NCBI GenBank assembly: GCA_028222435.1
Contig: JAOIST010000007.1
Location: 1-34,803, forward strand
DNA: 34,803 bases
Source: Candidatus Pelagibacter sp.
GTDB lineage: Bacteria > Pseudomonadota > Alphaproteobacteria > Pelagibacterales > Pelagibacteraceae
Direction: 5' to 3'
Positions 8,067 through 17,917 of this stretch are shown piece by piece. How positions within the stretch are numbered: position 1 is the first letter of the stretch; the number at the start of each line of letters is the position of its first letter. The position numbers were made by a program, and so were the translations under genes. The notes beneath the pieces are model-generated. The model did no database searches. It had not been told where the DNA came from and saw nothing but the letters and a program-made list of their open reading frames with translations.

Positions 8067-10946
8067 TCAGGCAGTTTTTTTCATAGAGTTATTACCCATT
8101 ATTTCTTTGATAAATTTACCTGTATAACTCTCTTTTACTTCAGATACTTTTTCAGGAGTACCTTCTGCAATAATTTTTCCTCCATTAACACCACCTTCAG
8201 GACCCATATCGATGATGTGATCAGCGGTTTTAATAACATCTAAATTATGTTCAATTACAACAACTGTATTACCGGTATTTGCAAACGCCTGAAGTATTTC
8301 TAGCAATTTTTTGATGTCATGTGAGTGTAAACCTGTTGTTGGTTCATCAAGTATATAAAGAGTTCTCCCAGTAGGTCTTTTAGATAATTCTTTTGCAAGC
8401 TTTATTCTTTGAGCTTCTCCACCAGATAATGTTGTCGCTTGTTGACCTATTTTCATATAACCAAGCCCAACATGTTTAAGAGTGATTAATTTTGATCTAA
8501 TAGTTTGTATATTCTCAAAAAAAACACAGCCCTCATCAACAGTCATATCAAGAACATCTGCGATATTTTTATTTTTAAAACGTATTTCTAATGTTTCTCT
8601 ATTATATCTAGCTCCTTTACACGTATCACAAGGAATAAAAACATCGGGCAGAAAATGCATTTCATAAGTTATTACACCGTCTCCTTCACACGTTTCACAT
8701 CTTCCACCTTTAACATTGAAAGAGTATCTCCCAACTTTATAACCTCGCGCTTTGGACTCTGGTAAACTAGCAAACCATTCTCTAATAGGTCCAAATGCAC
8801 CTGTATAAGTTGCTGGGTTTGACCTAGGAGTTCTACCTATCGGAGATTGATCTATGTCTATAATTTTATCTATCAATTCTGTGCCTTTAAAACCTGTAAA
8901 AGCTTTTGGTACTTTTCTACTTTTGTTTTTATTGAGCATTAAATTAAAAGCATTATACAATGTGTGTAAAATTAAAGTTGATTTTCCGCTTCCAGAGACT
9001 CCAGTAACACAAGTAAACGTGCCAACTGGTATTTTTAAATTAACTTTTTTTAAATTATTTCCGCTTGCTCCACTTATTTCAATAAACCTTCCATTTTTTG
9101 CTAATCTTCTTTTCTTTGGAACCGCAATAAATTTTTTTCCAGATAAATAATCACCCGTTATGCTTTCAGGATTAGAAATAATTTGGTTAACAGTCCCTTC
9201 AGCCACAATTTGTCCACCATTTAATCCAGCTTCTGGACCAATATCAATAATATGATCTGAGTTTTCCATAGTTTCAATATCATGTTCAACAACTATTACG
9301 GTATTACCTAAGTCTCTTAATTTTTTTAAAGCTGTAATTAATTTTTTATTATCTCTTTGGTGCAAACCAATCGACGGTTCATCTAATACATATAATACTC
9401 CAGTTAAGCCTGATCCTATTTGAGATGCTAATCTTATTCTCTGAGCTTCGCCTCCAGACAAAGTTCCAGACTCTCTAGAAAGAGTTAAATAATTTAATCC
9501 TACATTTAATAAGAAATTTAATCTTTCATTAATTTCTTTTAAAATATGTTGAGCAATTTTGTTTTCTCGTTCAGTTAAAACATTTTGTAAACTTTCAAAC
9601 CATTTTTGCGCATCATCGATAGATTTATCTGTAACTTCACTTATATTTAAAGAGTTTATTTTTACGCAAAGTGCTTCATCTTTTAATCTCATTCCTTTAC
9701 ATTTTTCACAATTTGTCTCACTTTGATATTGTGATATTTCTTCTCTTTTCCATTCACTATCTGTTTCTAAATAACGTCTTTCAAGATTATTAACTACACC
9801 TTCAAAAGCTTTTTTAGTCGTGTAAGCTTCATATCCATCATCATAAGAAAACTTAATTTCTTCATCATCAGATCCATATAAAATAATTTCTTGTAATTTT
9901 TTTGGTATTTTTTTCCATGGATCGGACATGGATATTTTATAGTGTTTTGCAATGGAAGCTAATGTCTGCGCGTAATATAAAGAGGTTGATTTAGCCCATG
10001 GTTCAACAACCCCATCTTGTAAGCTTTTTTTTGGGTCTGAAATGACTAAATTTGGATCTACATTTAAATTATGTCCTATTCCCTCACACTCTTCACATGC
10101 TCCATATGGAGAATTAAAAGAAAACAATCTTGGTTCTATTTCTTCAATTGTAAATCCACTTTCAGGGCAAGAAAATTTAGATGAAAAAGTTATACTTTCA
10201 CGCTTTCTAAATTTTTTTGGTAGTGTTTCGTTTTCATATTCAACAACCAATAATCCATTAGAAAGATTTACAGCAGTTTCAACACTATCTGCTAATCTAT
10301 TACCTAAATTAGAATTAAGAATAACTCTGTCAACAATTATGGAAATTTCGTGTTTAATTTTTTTATTTAAATTTGGAAATTCATCGATATTTAAATAATC
10401 TCCATCGACTTTTATTTTAGTAAATCCTCTTTTTTTATAATTCAGTATTTCTTTTTTATATTCACCTTTTCTCCCCCTAACTATTGGAGCAAGTAAATAG
10501 ATCGTGCTATCGTTAGGTAACTTTTTAATTTTATCAACCATTTCACTGATAGGTTGTGATACAATAGGCTTGCCCGTAAATGGAGAGTAAGGGATACCAA
10601 CTCTTGCAAATAACACCCTCATATAGTCGTAAATCTCAGTTACCGTAGCAACAGTTGACCTTGGATTTTTTGACGTATTTTTTTGTTCTATAGATATAGC
10701 AGGACTTAAACCTTCAATTAAATCCACTTTAGGTTTTTTCATCTTATCAAGGAACTGTCTGGCGTAAGAAGATAGGCTTTCAACATATCTACGCTGACCT
10801 TCAGCATAAATTGTATCAAATGCTAAAGATGATTTTCCTGAGCCTGATAGGCCAGTTATGACGACAAGTTTCTCCTTTGGTATCTCAAGAGAAACATTTT
10901 TCAGGTTGTGTTCTTTAGCGCCTTTTACAACGATTTTTTTCAACAT
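8067..10946 (-). CDS. uvrA: Excinuclease ABC subunit A
   Basis: UvrA finds bulky DNA lesions and loads UvrB for nucleotide excision repair. The 959-residue length is typical. It has two ABC ATPase modules: Walker [10 protein letters not shown] at 32-40 with signature [16 protein letters not shown], and a second Walker [10 protein letters not shown] with signature [16 protein letters not shown] zinc module CETCEGDG...CDTCKG lies in the second half. In the first zinc motif the expected CxxC is C260-P-E-S263, so only Cys260, Cys284 and Cys287 remain; my recollection is that CPxSG is usual in alphaproteobacteria. It is divergent from ssb across a 98-nt gap, a widespread arrangement. I saw no GAAC-N7-GTTC type LexA box in that gap. 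Confidence 0.97.
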   Translation of the reverse strand: MLKKIVVKGAKEHNLKNVSLEIPKEKLVVITGLSGSGKSSLAFDTIYAEGQRRYVESLSSYARQFLDKMKKPKVDLIEGLSPAISIEQKNTSKNPRSTVATVTEIYDYMRVLFARVGIPYSPFTGKPIVSQPISEMVDKIKKLPNDSTIYLLAPIVRGRKGEYKKEILNYKKRGFTKIKVDGDYLNIDEFPNLNKKIKHEISIIVDRVILNSNLGNRLADSVETAVNLSNGLLVVEYENETLPKKFRKRESITFSSKFSCPESGFTIEEIEPRLFSFNSPYGACEECEGIGHNLNVDPNLVISDPKKSLQDGVVEPWAKSTSLYYAQTLASIAKHYKISMSDPWKKIPKKLQEIILYGSDDEEIKFSYDDGYEAYTTKKAFEGVVNNLERRYLETDSEWKREEISQYQSETNCEKCKGMRLKDEALCVKINSLNISEVTDKSIDDAQKWFESLQNVLTERENKIAQHILKEINERLNFLLNVGLNYLTLSRESGTLSGGEAQRIRLASQIGSGLTGVLYVLDEPSIGLHQRDNKKLITALKKLRDLGNTVIVVEHDIETMENSDHIIDIGPEAGLNGGQIVAEGTVNQIISNPESITGDYLSGKKFIAVPKKRRLAKNGRFIEISGASGNNLKKVNLKIPVGTFTCVTGVSGSGKSTLILHTLYNAFNLMLNKNKSRKVPKAFTGFKGTELIDKIIDIDQSPIGRTPRSNPATYTGAFGPIREWFASLPESKARGYKVGRYSFNVKGGRCETCEGDGVITYEMHFLPDVFIPCDTCKGARYNRETLEIRFKNKNIADVLDMTVDEGCVFFENIQTIRSKLITLKHVGLGYMKIGQQATTLSGGEAQRIKLAKELSKRPTGRTLYILDEPTTGLHSHDIKKLLEILQAFANTGNTVVVIEHNLDVIKTADHIIDMGPEGGVNGGKIIAEGTPEKVSEVKESYTGKFIKEIMGNNSMKKTA

Positions 10947-11044
10947 ATTTTTTTTTTAGAATAACATACAGCTTATATTTATTGACCAATTATGATATAA
11001 AATATTAGTTTATAAATAAATAATCAAAATTTATTCAAAATATT
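10947..11044. promoter_or_regulatory. Divergent uvrA / ssb intergenic region
   Basis: These 98 very AT-rich bases must hold promoters for uvrA (-) and ssb-gyrA (+). On the plus strand TATAAA at 10996-11001 is a possible -10 without a well-placed -35. On the minus strand TTGGTC, 17 nt, TGTTAT is a weak pair. Neither is strong, and no clear operator is visible. Confidence 0.3.
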
Positions 11045-11503
11045 ATGGCTGGAAGTTTAAATAAAGTACAATTAATAGGTCGTTTAGGCGCAGACCCTGA
11101 GATAAAGCAAATGGTCAACGGCAAAAGCGTTGCTAGATTAAGCATTGCCACAAGCCAAAGTTGGAAAGATAAATCTAGTGGTGAAAGAAAAGAAAAAACT
11201 GAGTGGCATAGAGTAGTAATTTTTAATGAGGGTTTAGTTAATGTTGTTCAACAATACGTTAAAAAAGGTGCGAACGTTTACGTCGAAGGACAACTAAGCA
11301 CTAGAAAATGGAAAGACGATTCTACTGGTCAAGATAAATATTCAACCGAGATTGTTCTTCAAGGATATAATTCTAGTTTAACAATGCTGGATAGCAGAGG
11401 AACAAATAACAATTCTAATCTTGTATCTGAAAATAAAAGCACATTACCAAATGATAATCTAAGTCAAGATAATTCTGATTTAGATGATGAAATTCCTTTT
11501 TAA
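11045..11503 (+). CDS. ssb: Single-stranded DNA-binding protein
   Basis: SSB coats single-stranded DNA and recruits replication and repair enzymes through its acidic tail. It has 152 residues: an OB fold with LNKVQLIGRLGADPEI at the start, then SIATSQSWKDK and KTEWHRVVIFN, and KKGANVYVEGQLSTRKW, all family-typical. An Asn/Ser-rich linker follows, and the terminal DDEIPF matches the conserved DDDIPF tail. It is divergent from uvrA, with gyrA 6 nt downstream. Confidence 0.97.
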   Translation: MAGSLNKVQLIGRLGADPEIKQMVNGKSVARLSIATSQSWKDKSSGERKEKTEWHRVVIFNEGLVNVVQQYVKKGANVYVEGQLSTRKWKDDSTGQDKYSTEIVLQGYNSSLTMLDSRGTNNNSNLVSENKSTLPNDNLSQDNSDLDDEIPF

Positions 11504-11509
11504 TATTTA

Positions 11510-14083
11510 ATGGAAAAAAATACTGTAACGATCGATAAATCATACAAACCTATTTTTGTACAGGATGAGATGAGCTCATCTTATTTATCTTATGCAATGA
11601 GTGTGATTGTCAGTAGAGCTCTTCCAGATGTTAGAGATGGATTAAAACCAGTTCACAGAAGAATAATATACGCAATGTACAAAGGAGGATATGATTGGTC
11701 AAAACCTTTTAGAAAATCAGCACGTATAGTAGGGGATGTGATTGGTAAATACCATCCTCACGGAGATCAATCAGTTTATGATGCTTTAGTAAGACTTGTT
11801 CAAGATTTTTCTATGAGCGTTCCTTTGATATCAGGACAAGGCAATTTTGGATCTATTGATGGAGATCCGCCGGCTGCAATGAGATACACAGAAACAAAAT
11901 TAGGCAAGATTTCACAATATTTAACAGAAGATTTAGAAAAAAATACTGTTTTATACCGTAATAATTATGATGAAACTGAAAAAGAACCTGAAGTATTACC
12001 TTCGCAATATCCAAATATTTTAGTTAACGGTGCAGGAGGTATTGCTGTTGGAATGGCCACAAGTATACCACCGCATAACTTGGGTGAAATAATCGACGGG
12101 ACTATTGCTTATATAAATAATAAAGACATAACAATTGGACAGTTAATGAAACACGTACCAGGGCCAGACTTTCCAACTGGAGGAATAATTATAGGAAAAG
12201 ATATAATTAAACAGGGCTATAATAAAGGAAGAGGCTCATTCAAAATTAGAGGTGAAATTGATTTAGAGGAAACTAAAGGCAGTAGAGAGAAATTAATAAT
12301 AAAATCAATTCCTTATCAAGTTAATAAATCTTTATTAATAGAAAAAATTGCACAGTTGGTAAGAGATAAAAAGATTGAAGGTATAAGAGACATCAGAGAT
12401 GAATCTAATAGAGAGGGAATACGAGTAGTTATAGAATTAAGAAAAGGAATTGAACCTGAAACAATAAGAAGGCAATTATATAAATTAACCAATATAGAAA
12501 GTTCTTTTGGTTTTAACACTTTAGCAATTGTTAACAACAAGCCAAAAATTTTAAATTTAAAAGAATTTATTTCTGAGTTTTTAAAATTTAGAGAAGATAC
12601 TGTTATAAAAAGAGTTAAATTTGATTTAAAAAAAGCAGAGGAGCGAGCTCATATTTTGATTGGCTTGGCCACTGCTGTTGAAAATATTGATGAAATAATA
12701 AAGATTATAAAAAACTCAAAAGACACAGAAATTGCAAAGAAAAATTTATTATCAAAAAAATGGAAAATTAAGAAAAGTATAAAATTAATTTCTTTAATTG
12801 AAAAGAAAAAAAATATTACAACCTACTCTTTATCAATAGAACAAGTTAATGCTATTTTAGAGTTAAGATTACAAAAACTAACAGCTTATGGAATTAGTGA
12901 AATAGAAAGTGAAATAAACAAGTTAGCCGAATTAATAATTGAATATAATAAGATAATTAATTCTAAAAAAGAATTATATAAATTAATCACTAAAGAACTG
13001 GAAAATATAAAAGATAAATTCTCTTCACCTAGAAAAACAAAAATTATCGATGCAGTACTTAATTACAATATAGAAGAAACCATACAAAAAGAATCTGTTG
13101 TTATTAGCATCACGAATCAAGGTTATATAAAAAGAAGCCCATTAAGCTTCTTGAAGGCTCAAAAAAGAGGTGGAAAAGGTAAATCTGGCATTTCAACCAG
13201 AGATGAAGATTTTGTTGTTCAAATATTTACTGCTAATACGCATACACCAGTTTTATTTTTTTCAACGCAAGGACTAGTTTATAAAATTAAGGCACATAAA
13301 ATTCCAGAAGGAACTTCAATTGCAAAAGGGAAATCGATATTTAATATTCTCACTTTAAAAAGCCATCATTCCATAAGTTCTATTATGCCGCTGCCAGAGG
13401 ATGAAGCAGAATGGAAAAAATTAATGATTGTTTTTGCTACATCAAAAGGGAATGTAAGAAAAAATACTTTAGAAGATTTTGTTAGTATAAATAATAGTGG
13501 AAAAATTGCGATGAAACTTGATCAAGACGATAAAATAATTGGTGTAAAAATTTGTAAAGATGATCAAGATATTTTATTAAGCACTCACTATGGAAAATGT
13601 ATAAGATTTAAGTCAAAAAAATTAAGATTGTTTAAAGGAAGATCATCAAAAGGGATTAAAGGAATACAATTAAACGATAAAGATAAAGTAATATCATTAT
13701 CGATTTTAGATAACACGAATATAGATTTTAAAACTACTAATAAAGATAAAAAAATTAAGAGTGGAATTAATAAATTTATTTTATCAGTTACTGAAAATGG
13801 ATATGGAAAAAGATCATCATTTTTAGATTACAGAGTAACAAATAGAGGAGGAAAGGGAATAATTGGGATTATTAATTCTCCAAGAAACGGAAATATTTCA
13901 TCTTCACTAGTAGTGAACGAAACCGATGAAATTATTTTATCTACAGATAAAGGTAGTATTATGCGATGTGCAGTAAAAGAGATTAGAGTAGCAGGCCGTA
14001 ATACCCAAGGTGTTAGAATTAAAAAGCTATCAGGTAGTGAAAAAGTTGTTTCTGTAATTAAAATAGAGGATAATATAGTTTAA
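11510..14083 (+). CDS. gyrA: DNA gyrase subunit A
   Basis: Breakage-reunion subunit of the type II topoisomerase that introduces negative supercoils. It has 857 residues. The catalytic tyrosine is Y126 in PAAMRYTE, equivalent to E. coli Tyr122. The C-terminal domain has six beta-pinwheel repeats and a GyrA box, QKRGGKG, supporting GyrA rather than ParC. In the quinolone-contact helix [10 protein letters not shown], residue 87 (E. coli Ser83) is Gln while Asp91 (E. coli Asp87) is kept. It lies between ssb and coaD with gaps of 6 and 2 nt, so it is read from the ssb promoter. No acidic C-terminal tail is seen; the protein ends in KIEDNIV. Confidence 0.96.
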   Translation: MEKNTVTIDKSYKPIFVQDEMSSSYLSYAMSVIVSRALPDVRDGLKPVHRRIIYAMYKGGYDWSKPFRKSARIVGDVIGKYHPHGDQSVYDALVRLVQDFSMSVPLISGQGNFGSIDGDPPAAMRYTETKLGKISQYLTEDLEKNTVLYRNNYDETEKEPEVLPSQYPNILVNGAGGIAVGMATSIPPHNLGEIIDGTIAYINNKDITIGQLMKHVPGPDFPTGGIIIGKDIIKQGYNKGRGSFKIRGEIDLEETKGSREKLIIKSIPYQVNKSLLIEKIAQLVRDKKIEGIRDIRDESNREGIRVVIELRKGIEPETIRRQLYKLTNIESSFGFNTLAIVNNKPKILNLKEFISEFLKFREDTVIKRVKFDLKKAEERAHILIGLATAVENIDEIIKIIKNSKDTEIAKKNLLSKKWKIKKSIKLISLIEKKKNITTYSLSIEQVNAILELRLQKLTAYGISEIESEINKLAELIIEYNKIINSKKELYKLITKELENIKDKFSSPRKTKIIDAVLNYNIEETIQKESVVISITNQGYIKRSPLSFLKAQKRGGKGKSGISTRDEDFVVQIFTANTHTPVLFFSTQGLVYKIKAHKIPEGTSIAKGKSIFNILTLKSHHSISSIMPLPEDEAEWKKLMIVFATSKGNVRKNTLEDFVSINNSGKIAMKLDQDDKIIGVKICKDDQDILLSTHYGKCIRFKSKKLRLFKGRSSKGIKGIQLNDKDKVISLSILDNTNIDFKTTNKDKKIKSGINKFILSVTENGYGKRSSFLDYRVTNRGGKGIIGIINSPRNGNISSSLVVNETDEIILSTDKGSIMRCAVKEIRVAGRNTQGVRIKKLSGSEKVVSVIKIEDNIV

Positions 14084-14085
14084 AA

Positions 14086-14574
14086 ATGAAAACAGCCATT
14101 TATCCAGGCACTTTTGATCCTATTACTCATGGACACATAGACGTTATAAAAAAATCCCTGAACATTTTTGATAGAGTAATTGTAGCAACAACAGATAATA
14201 TTAATAAAAATTATCATTTTTCAACAGGAGATAGATTAAATATTATAAACAATTCACTATTTAAGGACTTAAAGCTTAATAAAAAGAAAATAAAAGTTAT
14301 TCCATTTGATAATCTCACAATAGATTTATGTAAAAAATTTAATGCAGGCACAATTATAAGAGGATTGAGAGCAGTTTCTGATTTTGAATATGAATTTCAA
14401 TTAGCTGGTATGAATAAAAAACTTAATTCAAAGATTGAAACTATGTTTTTAATGTCAGATGTTGAAAATCAAATTATTTCGTCTAAATTTGTTAAAGAAA
14501 TTGCAAATTTAGGTGGTAATATAGATAGGTTTGTAACTAAATCGACAGCTAAAGAACTCAAAAATAAACTTTAA
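14086..14574 (+). CDS. coaD: Phosphopantetheine adenylyltransferase
   Basis: CoaD makes dephospho-CoA from 4'-phosphopantetheine and ATP, the penultimate step of coenzyme A synthesis. It has 162 residues. The nucleotidyltransferase motif is YPGTFDPITHGH (residues 6-17, T/HxGH), IIRGLRAVSDFEYEFQLAGMN is the substrate-binding stretch, and IISSKFVKEIA corresponds to the ISSTxVRE motif. It begins 2 nt after gyrA, and its stop shares a base with the next start. Confidence 0.96.
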   Translation: MKTAIYPGTFDPITHGHIDVIKKSLNIFDRVIVATTDNINKNYHFSTGDRLNIINNSLFKDLKLNKKKIKVIPFDNLTIDLCKKFNAGTIIRGLRAVSDFEYEFQLAGMNKKLNSKIETMFLMSDVENQIISSKFVKEIANLGGNIDRFVTKSTAKELKNKL

Positions 14575-15131
14575 TGAAAAAAATTATCTATTTATTTATA
14601 CTTTTTTTTAGTTTAGAAACTATCAGCTTATTAGCACAAGATAATATTATGATATTAAAATTAACTTACGGTGATGTTGAAATAGAGCTTTATCCTGAAA
14701 AAGCACCTAATCACGTAAAAAGATTTAAAGAATTAGCCGCAAGCGGGAAATATGACGGAGTTGTTTTTCATAGAGTTATAGATGGTTTTATGGCGCAAAC
14801 GGGAGACGTTAAATTTGGTAATTCTAACAATTCAGATTTTAACTTATCACTAGCTGGAACAGGCGGTTCAGATTTACCAAATTTGAAAGCTGAATTTACT
14901 GATATAGCCCATACAAGAGGAATACTTTCAGCCGCAAGATCTGCAGACCCTGATAGTGCAAATAGTCAATTTTTTATTTGTTTTGAGTCCGCTCCTCATT
15001 TAGATAGACAGTACTCTGCGTTTGGGAAAGTAATCAAAGGTATGGAATTTATAGACATGATTAAAAAAGGAGATCCAGGTAGTGGATCAGTAGCAAGTCC
15101 AGATAAGATAATATCACTTAGATCAAAATAA
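14574..15131 (+). CDS. Periplasmic cyclophilin-type peptidyl-prolyl isomerase
   Basis: Peptidyl-prolyl cis-trans isomerase of the cyclophilin family. The first ~21 residues (MKKIIYLFILFFSLET...) form a signal peptide, so it probably acts in the periplasm on exported proteins. The core keeps VVFHRVIDGFMAQTGD (about 63-78) with catalytic Arg67 and Gln75, NSQFFIC, and AFGKVIKGMEFID. Its 185 residues fit a PpiA/PpiB-type enzyme. It overlaps coaD by one base and precedes tgt by 6 nt. Bacterial cyclophilins of this type cannot be split safely into PpiA or PpiB by eye, so no symbol is given. Confidence 0.92.
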   Translation: MKKIIYLFILFFSLETISLLAQDNIMILKLTYGDVEIELYPEKAPNHVKRFKELAASGKYDGVVFHRVIDGFMAQTGDVKFGNSNNSDFNLSLAGTGGSDLPNLKAEFTDIAHTRGILSAARSADPDSANSQFFICFESAPHLDRQYSAFGKVIKGMEFIDMIKKGDPGSGSVASPDKIISLRSK

Positions 15132-15137
15132 TCTAAA

Positions 15138-16253
15138 ATGCCTGTAACGGAATTTTCTTTTGAGTTAATCACTCAAGATGGTAGAGCTCGGTTAGGTAAA
15201 ATATATACACCACGAGGTGTTATCGATACACCAGCTTTTATGCCTGTTGGCACTCAAGGGACAATTAAAGGAGTCTTTACAGATGATATTTTAAAAACTA
15301 ACACTCAAATTATTTTAGGCAACACTTATCATTTATTACTTAGACCTGGGATTGAAATATTAAATAATTTTAATGGTCTTCATAATTATATGAATTGGGA
15401 AAAACCTATATTAACTGACTCTGGCGGTTATCAAATAATGTCCTTATCAAAATTTAACAAAATAGATTTAGAAATTGGAGCTATTTTTAGCTCTCATCTA
15501 GATGGAAAAAAAATAATTTTAAGTCCAGAAAAAAGTATACAAGTTCAGAAATCTATTAATTCCGATATAATTATGGTTCTAGACGAATGTCCGAAATTAA
15601 CTAAAGATAAAAAAATTTTATCTAATGCTATAAATGTATCAACTCACTGGGCTAAACGAAGTAAAATAGAATTTGGAAACAATAAATCAAAGGCTCTTTT
15701 TGGAATAGCTCAAGGAGGATTATATAAAGATTTAAGAGTCGAAAGCATAGAAAAATTAATTGAAATTGATTTTAGCGGTTATGCAATGGGTGGTCTAGCT
15801 GTTGGTGAAAAGCAAGATGACATGTTTGCCATTTTAAATGAAACAACAGATTATCTACCTAAAAAAAAACCAAGATATCTTATGGGTGTTGGCACTCCTT
15901 CTGATATATTAGGATCAGTTAATGAAGGTATTGACATGTTTGATTGTGTTATGCCGACTAGATCAGGAAGGACTGGTTTAGCTTTTACATGGGATGGAAA
16001 AGTTAATTTGAAAAATTCCAAGTATCAAAATGATAAATCACCTTTAGATGATAAATGTGAAATTAGGGAACTGAATAAATACTCAAAAAGTTATTTAAAT
16101 CATTTAATTAAATCTAATGAAATGATGGCTTCAATGCTCATTTCTTTACATAATATTTATTTTTACCAACAATTTATGCGCGAAATTCGGAAAAGTATAA
16201 AAAATGGAACCTTTCAAATGTTTTACAAAAAATACATAAATTTGTTTGATTAA
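15138..16253 (+). CDS. tgt: tRNA-guanine transglycosylase, zinc site degenerate
   Basis: Tgt replaces G34 of GUN anticodons with preQ1 in the queuosine pathway. It has 371 residues. The active site is intact: D94 in TDSGGYQ, D149 and C151 in LDEC, GIAQGG (189-194), GYAMGGLAVGE (214-224) and nucleophile D269 in FDCVMPTRSGRTG. The structural zinc site, normally CxCxxC plus a His, is largely gone: C307 is present, but the next two ligand positions are I309 and L312, although H338 in LHN remains. The rest of the C-terminal region aligns without gaps, so this is substitution, not truncation. It is the last gene of the ssb-gyrA-coaD-ppi-tgt run, and tRNA-Lys follows 45 nt later. Confidence 0.95.
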   Translation: MPVTEFSFELITQDGRARLGKIYTPRGVIDTPAFMPVGTQGTIKGVFTDDILKTNTQIILGNTYHLLLRPGIEILNNFNGLHNYMNWEKPILTDSGGYQIMSLSKFNKIDLEIGAIFSSHLDGKKIILSPEKSIQVQKSINSDIIMVLDECPKLTKDKKILSNAINVSTHWAKRSKIEFGNNKSKALFGIAQGGLYKDLRVESIEKLIEIDFSGYAMGGLAVGEKQDDMFAILNETTDYLPKKKPRYLMGVGTPSDILGSVNEGIDMFDCVMPTRSGRTGLAFTWDGKVNLKNSKYQNDKSPLDDKCEIRELNKYSKSYLNHLIKSNEMMASMLISLHNIYFYQQFMREIRKSIKNGTFQMFYKKYINLFD

Positions 16254-16257
16254 TTAT

Positions 16258-16284
16258 TTGAAATTTATTTAATAAGTATATAAA
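16258..16284 (+). promoter_or_regulatory. Putative promoter of tRNA-Lys
   Basis: TTGAAA (16258-16263) and TATAAA (16279-16284) are separated by 15 nt, slightly short for sigma-70. They end about 14 nt before the tRNA 5' end, so the tRNA may have its own start besides read-through from tgt. Confidence 0.4.
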
Positions 16285-16298
16285 AGAACAGTCTTTAA

Positions 16299-16374
16299 GG
16301 GCCCTTAGCTCAGTTGGTAGAGCACCTCCCTTTTAAGGAGGGTGTCGATGGTTCGAGTCCATCAGGGCTCACCA
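16299..16374 (+). tRNA. tRNA-Lys (anticodon UUU)
   Basis: A 76-nt cloverleaf. The acceptor stem pairs GGGCCCT with AGGGCTC (one G-U), discriminator A, and the CCA end is encoded. The anticodon stem CCTCC/GGAGG encloses the loop CTTTTAA with anticodon TTT at 16332-16334. The T arm contains GGTTCGAGTCC. It ends 4 nt before the stop of the convergent M48 gene. Confidence 0.97.
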
Positions 16375-16378
16375 ATAA

Positions 16379-17212
16379 TTAAGTTTTTATTGGTGGATAT
16401 TTAATCATCACTTCAGTTATCCAATTATTCAAATTTTCAATTCTTTTTTTGCTACTAGGGTGAGTACTTAAAAAAACAGGTGGTTCTTTACCCTTATTTT
16501 TTTCTGCCATTCTTTCCCATAACTTTACTGACTCTCTAATATCATAGCCAGATAAAGAGGAAAAAATTAAACCTAAATAATCTGCTTCAGTTTCTTGCTT
16601 TCTACCAAATGGGTTCATGACACCTAGTTGAAAAATATCTAAACCAGTATTTTGCCCAACTGTATTTCTGGTTCGATTAATCGCCCCTCCTAAAAAAATA
16701 TCAGCAACAGTTGTTCCTAGATTTATAGTCATTGCATGACTCATTCTTTCCACAGAGTGTCTAGCAACAGCATGAGCTATTTCATGACCCATAACAACTG
16801 ATAGTGCATTAGTATTTTTGGTTACTTTTAATAGTCCAGTATATACAGCAATTTTTCCACCTGGCATACACCAAGCGTTAACAATTTTATCGTTATCAAC
16901 CAGCACGTAGTCCCAACCAAAATTTTTTGTAGGATCTTTATTACCTTCATTTAAAAAAAAAGCGCTCACAGCTAATTCCATTCTCTTCCCAATATCTCTA
17001 ATTTCATTTAACTCTGAACCAGTAGTTATTAATTTAGTTTTACTTCTAAAATTTTCATACGCAGCAGCAGCTTGTTGATTGATACGAGACTCAGGGATTA
17101 AGCTTAATTGTTTTCTTTCCGTGATAGGAACAGTTGAACAAGATGGAAGCATTAATGAGCAACAACTGCACCCAAAATAGCCAAGAAATTTTCTTCTATT
17201 TATGTTATACAT
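16379..17212 (-). CDS. M48-family metalloprotease lipoprotein with twin-arginine signal
   Basis: Zinc metalloprotease of the M48 family, close in plan to periplasmic LoiP/YcaL-type lipoproteins that degrade faulty outer-membrane proteins. It has 277 residues. The N-terminus has a twin-arginine motif NRRKFLG (5-11), a Cys-rich hydrophobic stretch and a lipobox-like LPSC with Cys25 as the probable lipidation site. The catalytic motif HEIAH is at 143-147 and the third ligand is probably E207 in ETEADYLG. The sequence therefore suggests Tat-dependent export, and tatABC lies at 2209-3415. The other Cys residues near the signal (15, 17, 18) are unusual. Its 3' end is 4 nt from tRNA-Lys. Confidence 0.9.
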   Translation of the reverse strand: MYNINRRKFLGYFGCSCCSLMLPSCSTVPITERKQLSLIPESRINQQAAAAYENFRSKTKLITTGSELNEIRDIGKRMELAVSAFFLNEGNKDPTKNFGWDYVLVDNDKIVNAWCMPGGKIAVYTGLLKVTKNTNALSVVMGHEIAHAVARHSVERMSHAMTINLGTTVADIFLGGAINRTRNTVGQNTGLDIFQLGVMNPFGRKQETEADYLGLIFSSLSGYDIRESVKLWERMAEKNKGKEPPVFLSTHPSSKKRIENLNNWITEVMIKYPPIKT

Positions 17213-17221
17213 TTTAGATTC

Positions 17222-17299
17222 ATGATTTTAAATAATAAATTATTAATTGCAATTTTTATCTTAATAATAGTTTTTATTATATATTCTAGCTACTCTTAA
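17222..17299 (+). CDS. Possible 25-residue single-helix membrane peptide
   Basis: An ATG-to-TAA frame of 25 codons fills most of the gap between the divergent M48 gene and the DUF502 gene, ending 3 nt before the latter's start. The product begins MILNNKLLIAIF and is a single hydrophobic helix followed by YSSYS. No clear Shine-Dalgarno is seen. AT-rich DNA readily yields Ile/Leu/Phe-rich frames by chance, so this is tentative; position and tight spacing are the only support. Confidence 0.3.
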   Translation: MILNNKLLIAIFILIIVFIIYSSYS

Positions 17300-17302
17300 T
17301 TA

Positions 17303-17917
17303 ATGACAGAGCCAAATGTAAAAAAATCAATATTTTCCAAAATTAGGAATAATTTCATAGCTGGTATAGTCGTATTGATACCAATTGGAATAACTTTATA
17401 TTTAACACTTTTTTTAATAAGAGTTTCTGGAAGAATAATTCCAAATGAAATTAATCCTAATAATTATTTACCTTTTAATATACCCGGAGTAGAAATAATA
17501 ATTGCATTAATAGCAATTACTTTTATTGGGTGGCTATCTCTATCTTTTTTAGGAAAAAAATTCTTTGAACTTTTTAATAATATTTTAAGAAAAATTCCTA
17601 TTCTTAGAACTATATATTCAGCAATAGGTCAAATGACCGAAACATTTACTAAATCAGATAATAAACAAAAAAGTGTAGTTCTCTTAGAGTATCCTCGTAA
17701 AGGCATTTGGGCCGTTGGCTTTGCAACAAAAGAAAACAAAGGTCTAATTAAAAATAAAGTAGGGGAGGATATTATTAATGTATTTGTTCCAACAACGCCT
17801 AATCCCACAAGTGGTTTTTTATTAATGGTCCCAAAAAAAGATCTTATTTATCTTGATATAACATTTGAACAAGCGTCCAAATTTATTGTTTCAGCAGGAA
17901 CAACTAATATTGATTAA
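17303..17917 (+). CDS. DUF502 family membrane protein
   Basis: A 204-residue protein of the DUF502 family, whose function I do not know. It has FIAGIVVLIPIGITLYLTLF (about 14-33) as the first transmembrane helix, a second helix around 52-73 (GVEIIIALIAITFIGWLSLS), and then the conserved soluble part: IPILRTIYSAIGQMTE, VLLEYPRKGIWAVGFAT, and VFVPTTPNPTSGFLLMVPK, which are the family's best motifs. It overlaps the convergent recG by 4 bases at the 3' ends. In several alphaproteobacteria DUF502 genes lie beside recG, as here. Confidence 0.9.
   Translation: MTEPNVKKSIFSKIRNNFIAGIVVLIPIGITLYLTLFLIRVSGRIIPNEINPNNYLPFNIPGVEIIIALIAITFIGWLSLSFLGKKFFELFNNILRKIPILRTIYSAIGQMTETFTKSDNKQKSVVLLEYPRKGIWAVGFATKENKGLIKNKVGEDIINVFVPTTPNPTSGFLLMVPKKDLIYLDITFEQASKFIVSAGTTNID

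Noticed and set aside
10042..10398. 118-codon plus-strand frame
   Set aside because: Antisense to the UvrA zinc-motif region.
10947..11044. LexA/SOS box between uvrA and ssb
   Set aside because: No GAAC-N7-GTTC or CTGT-N8-ACAG pattern found by eye.
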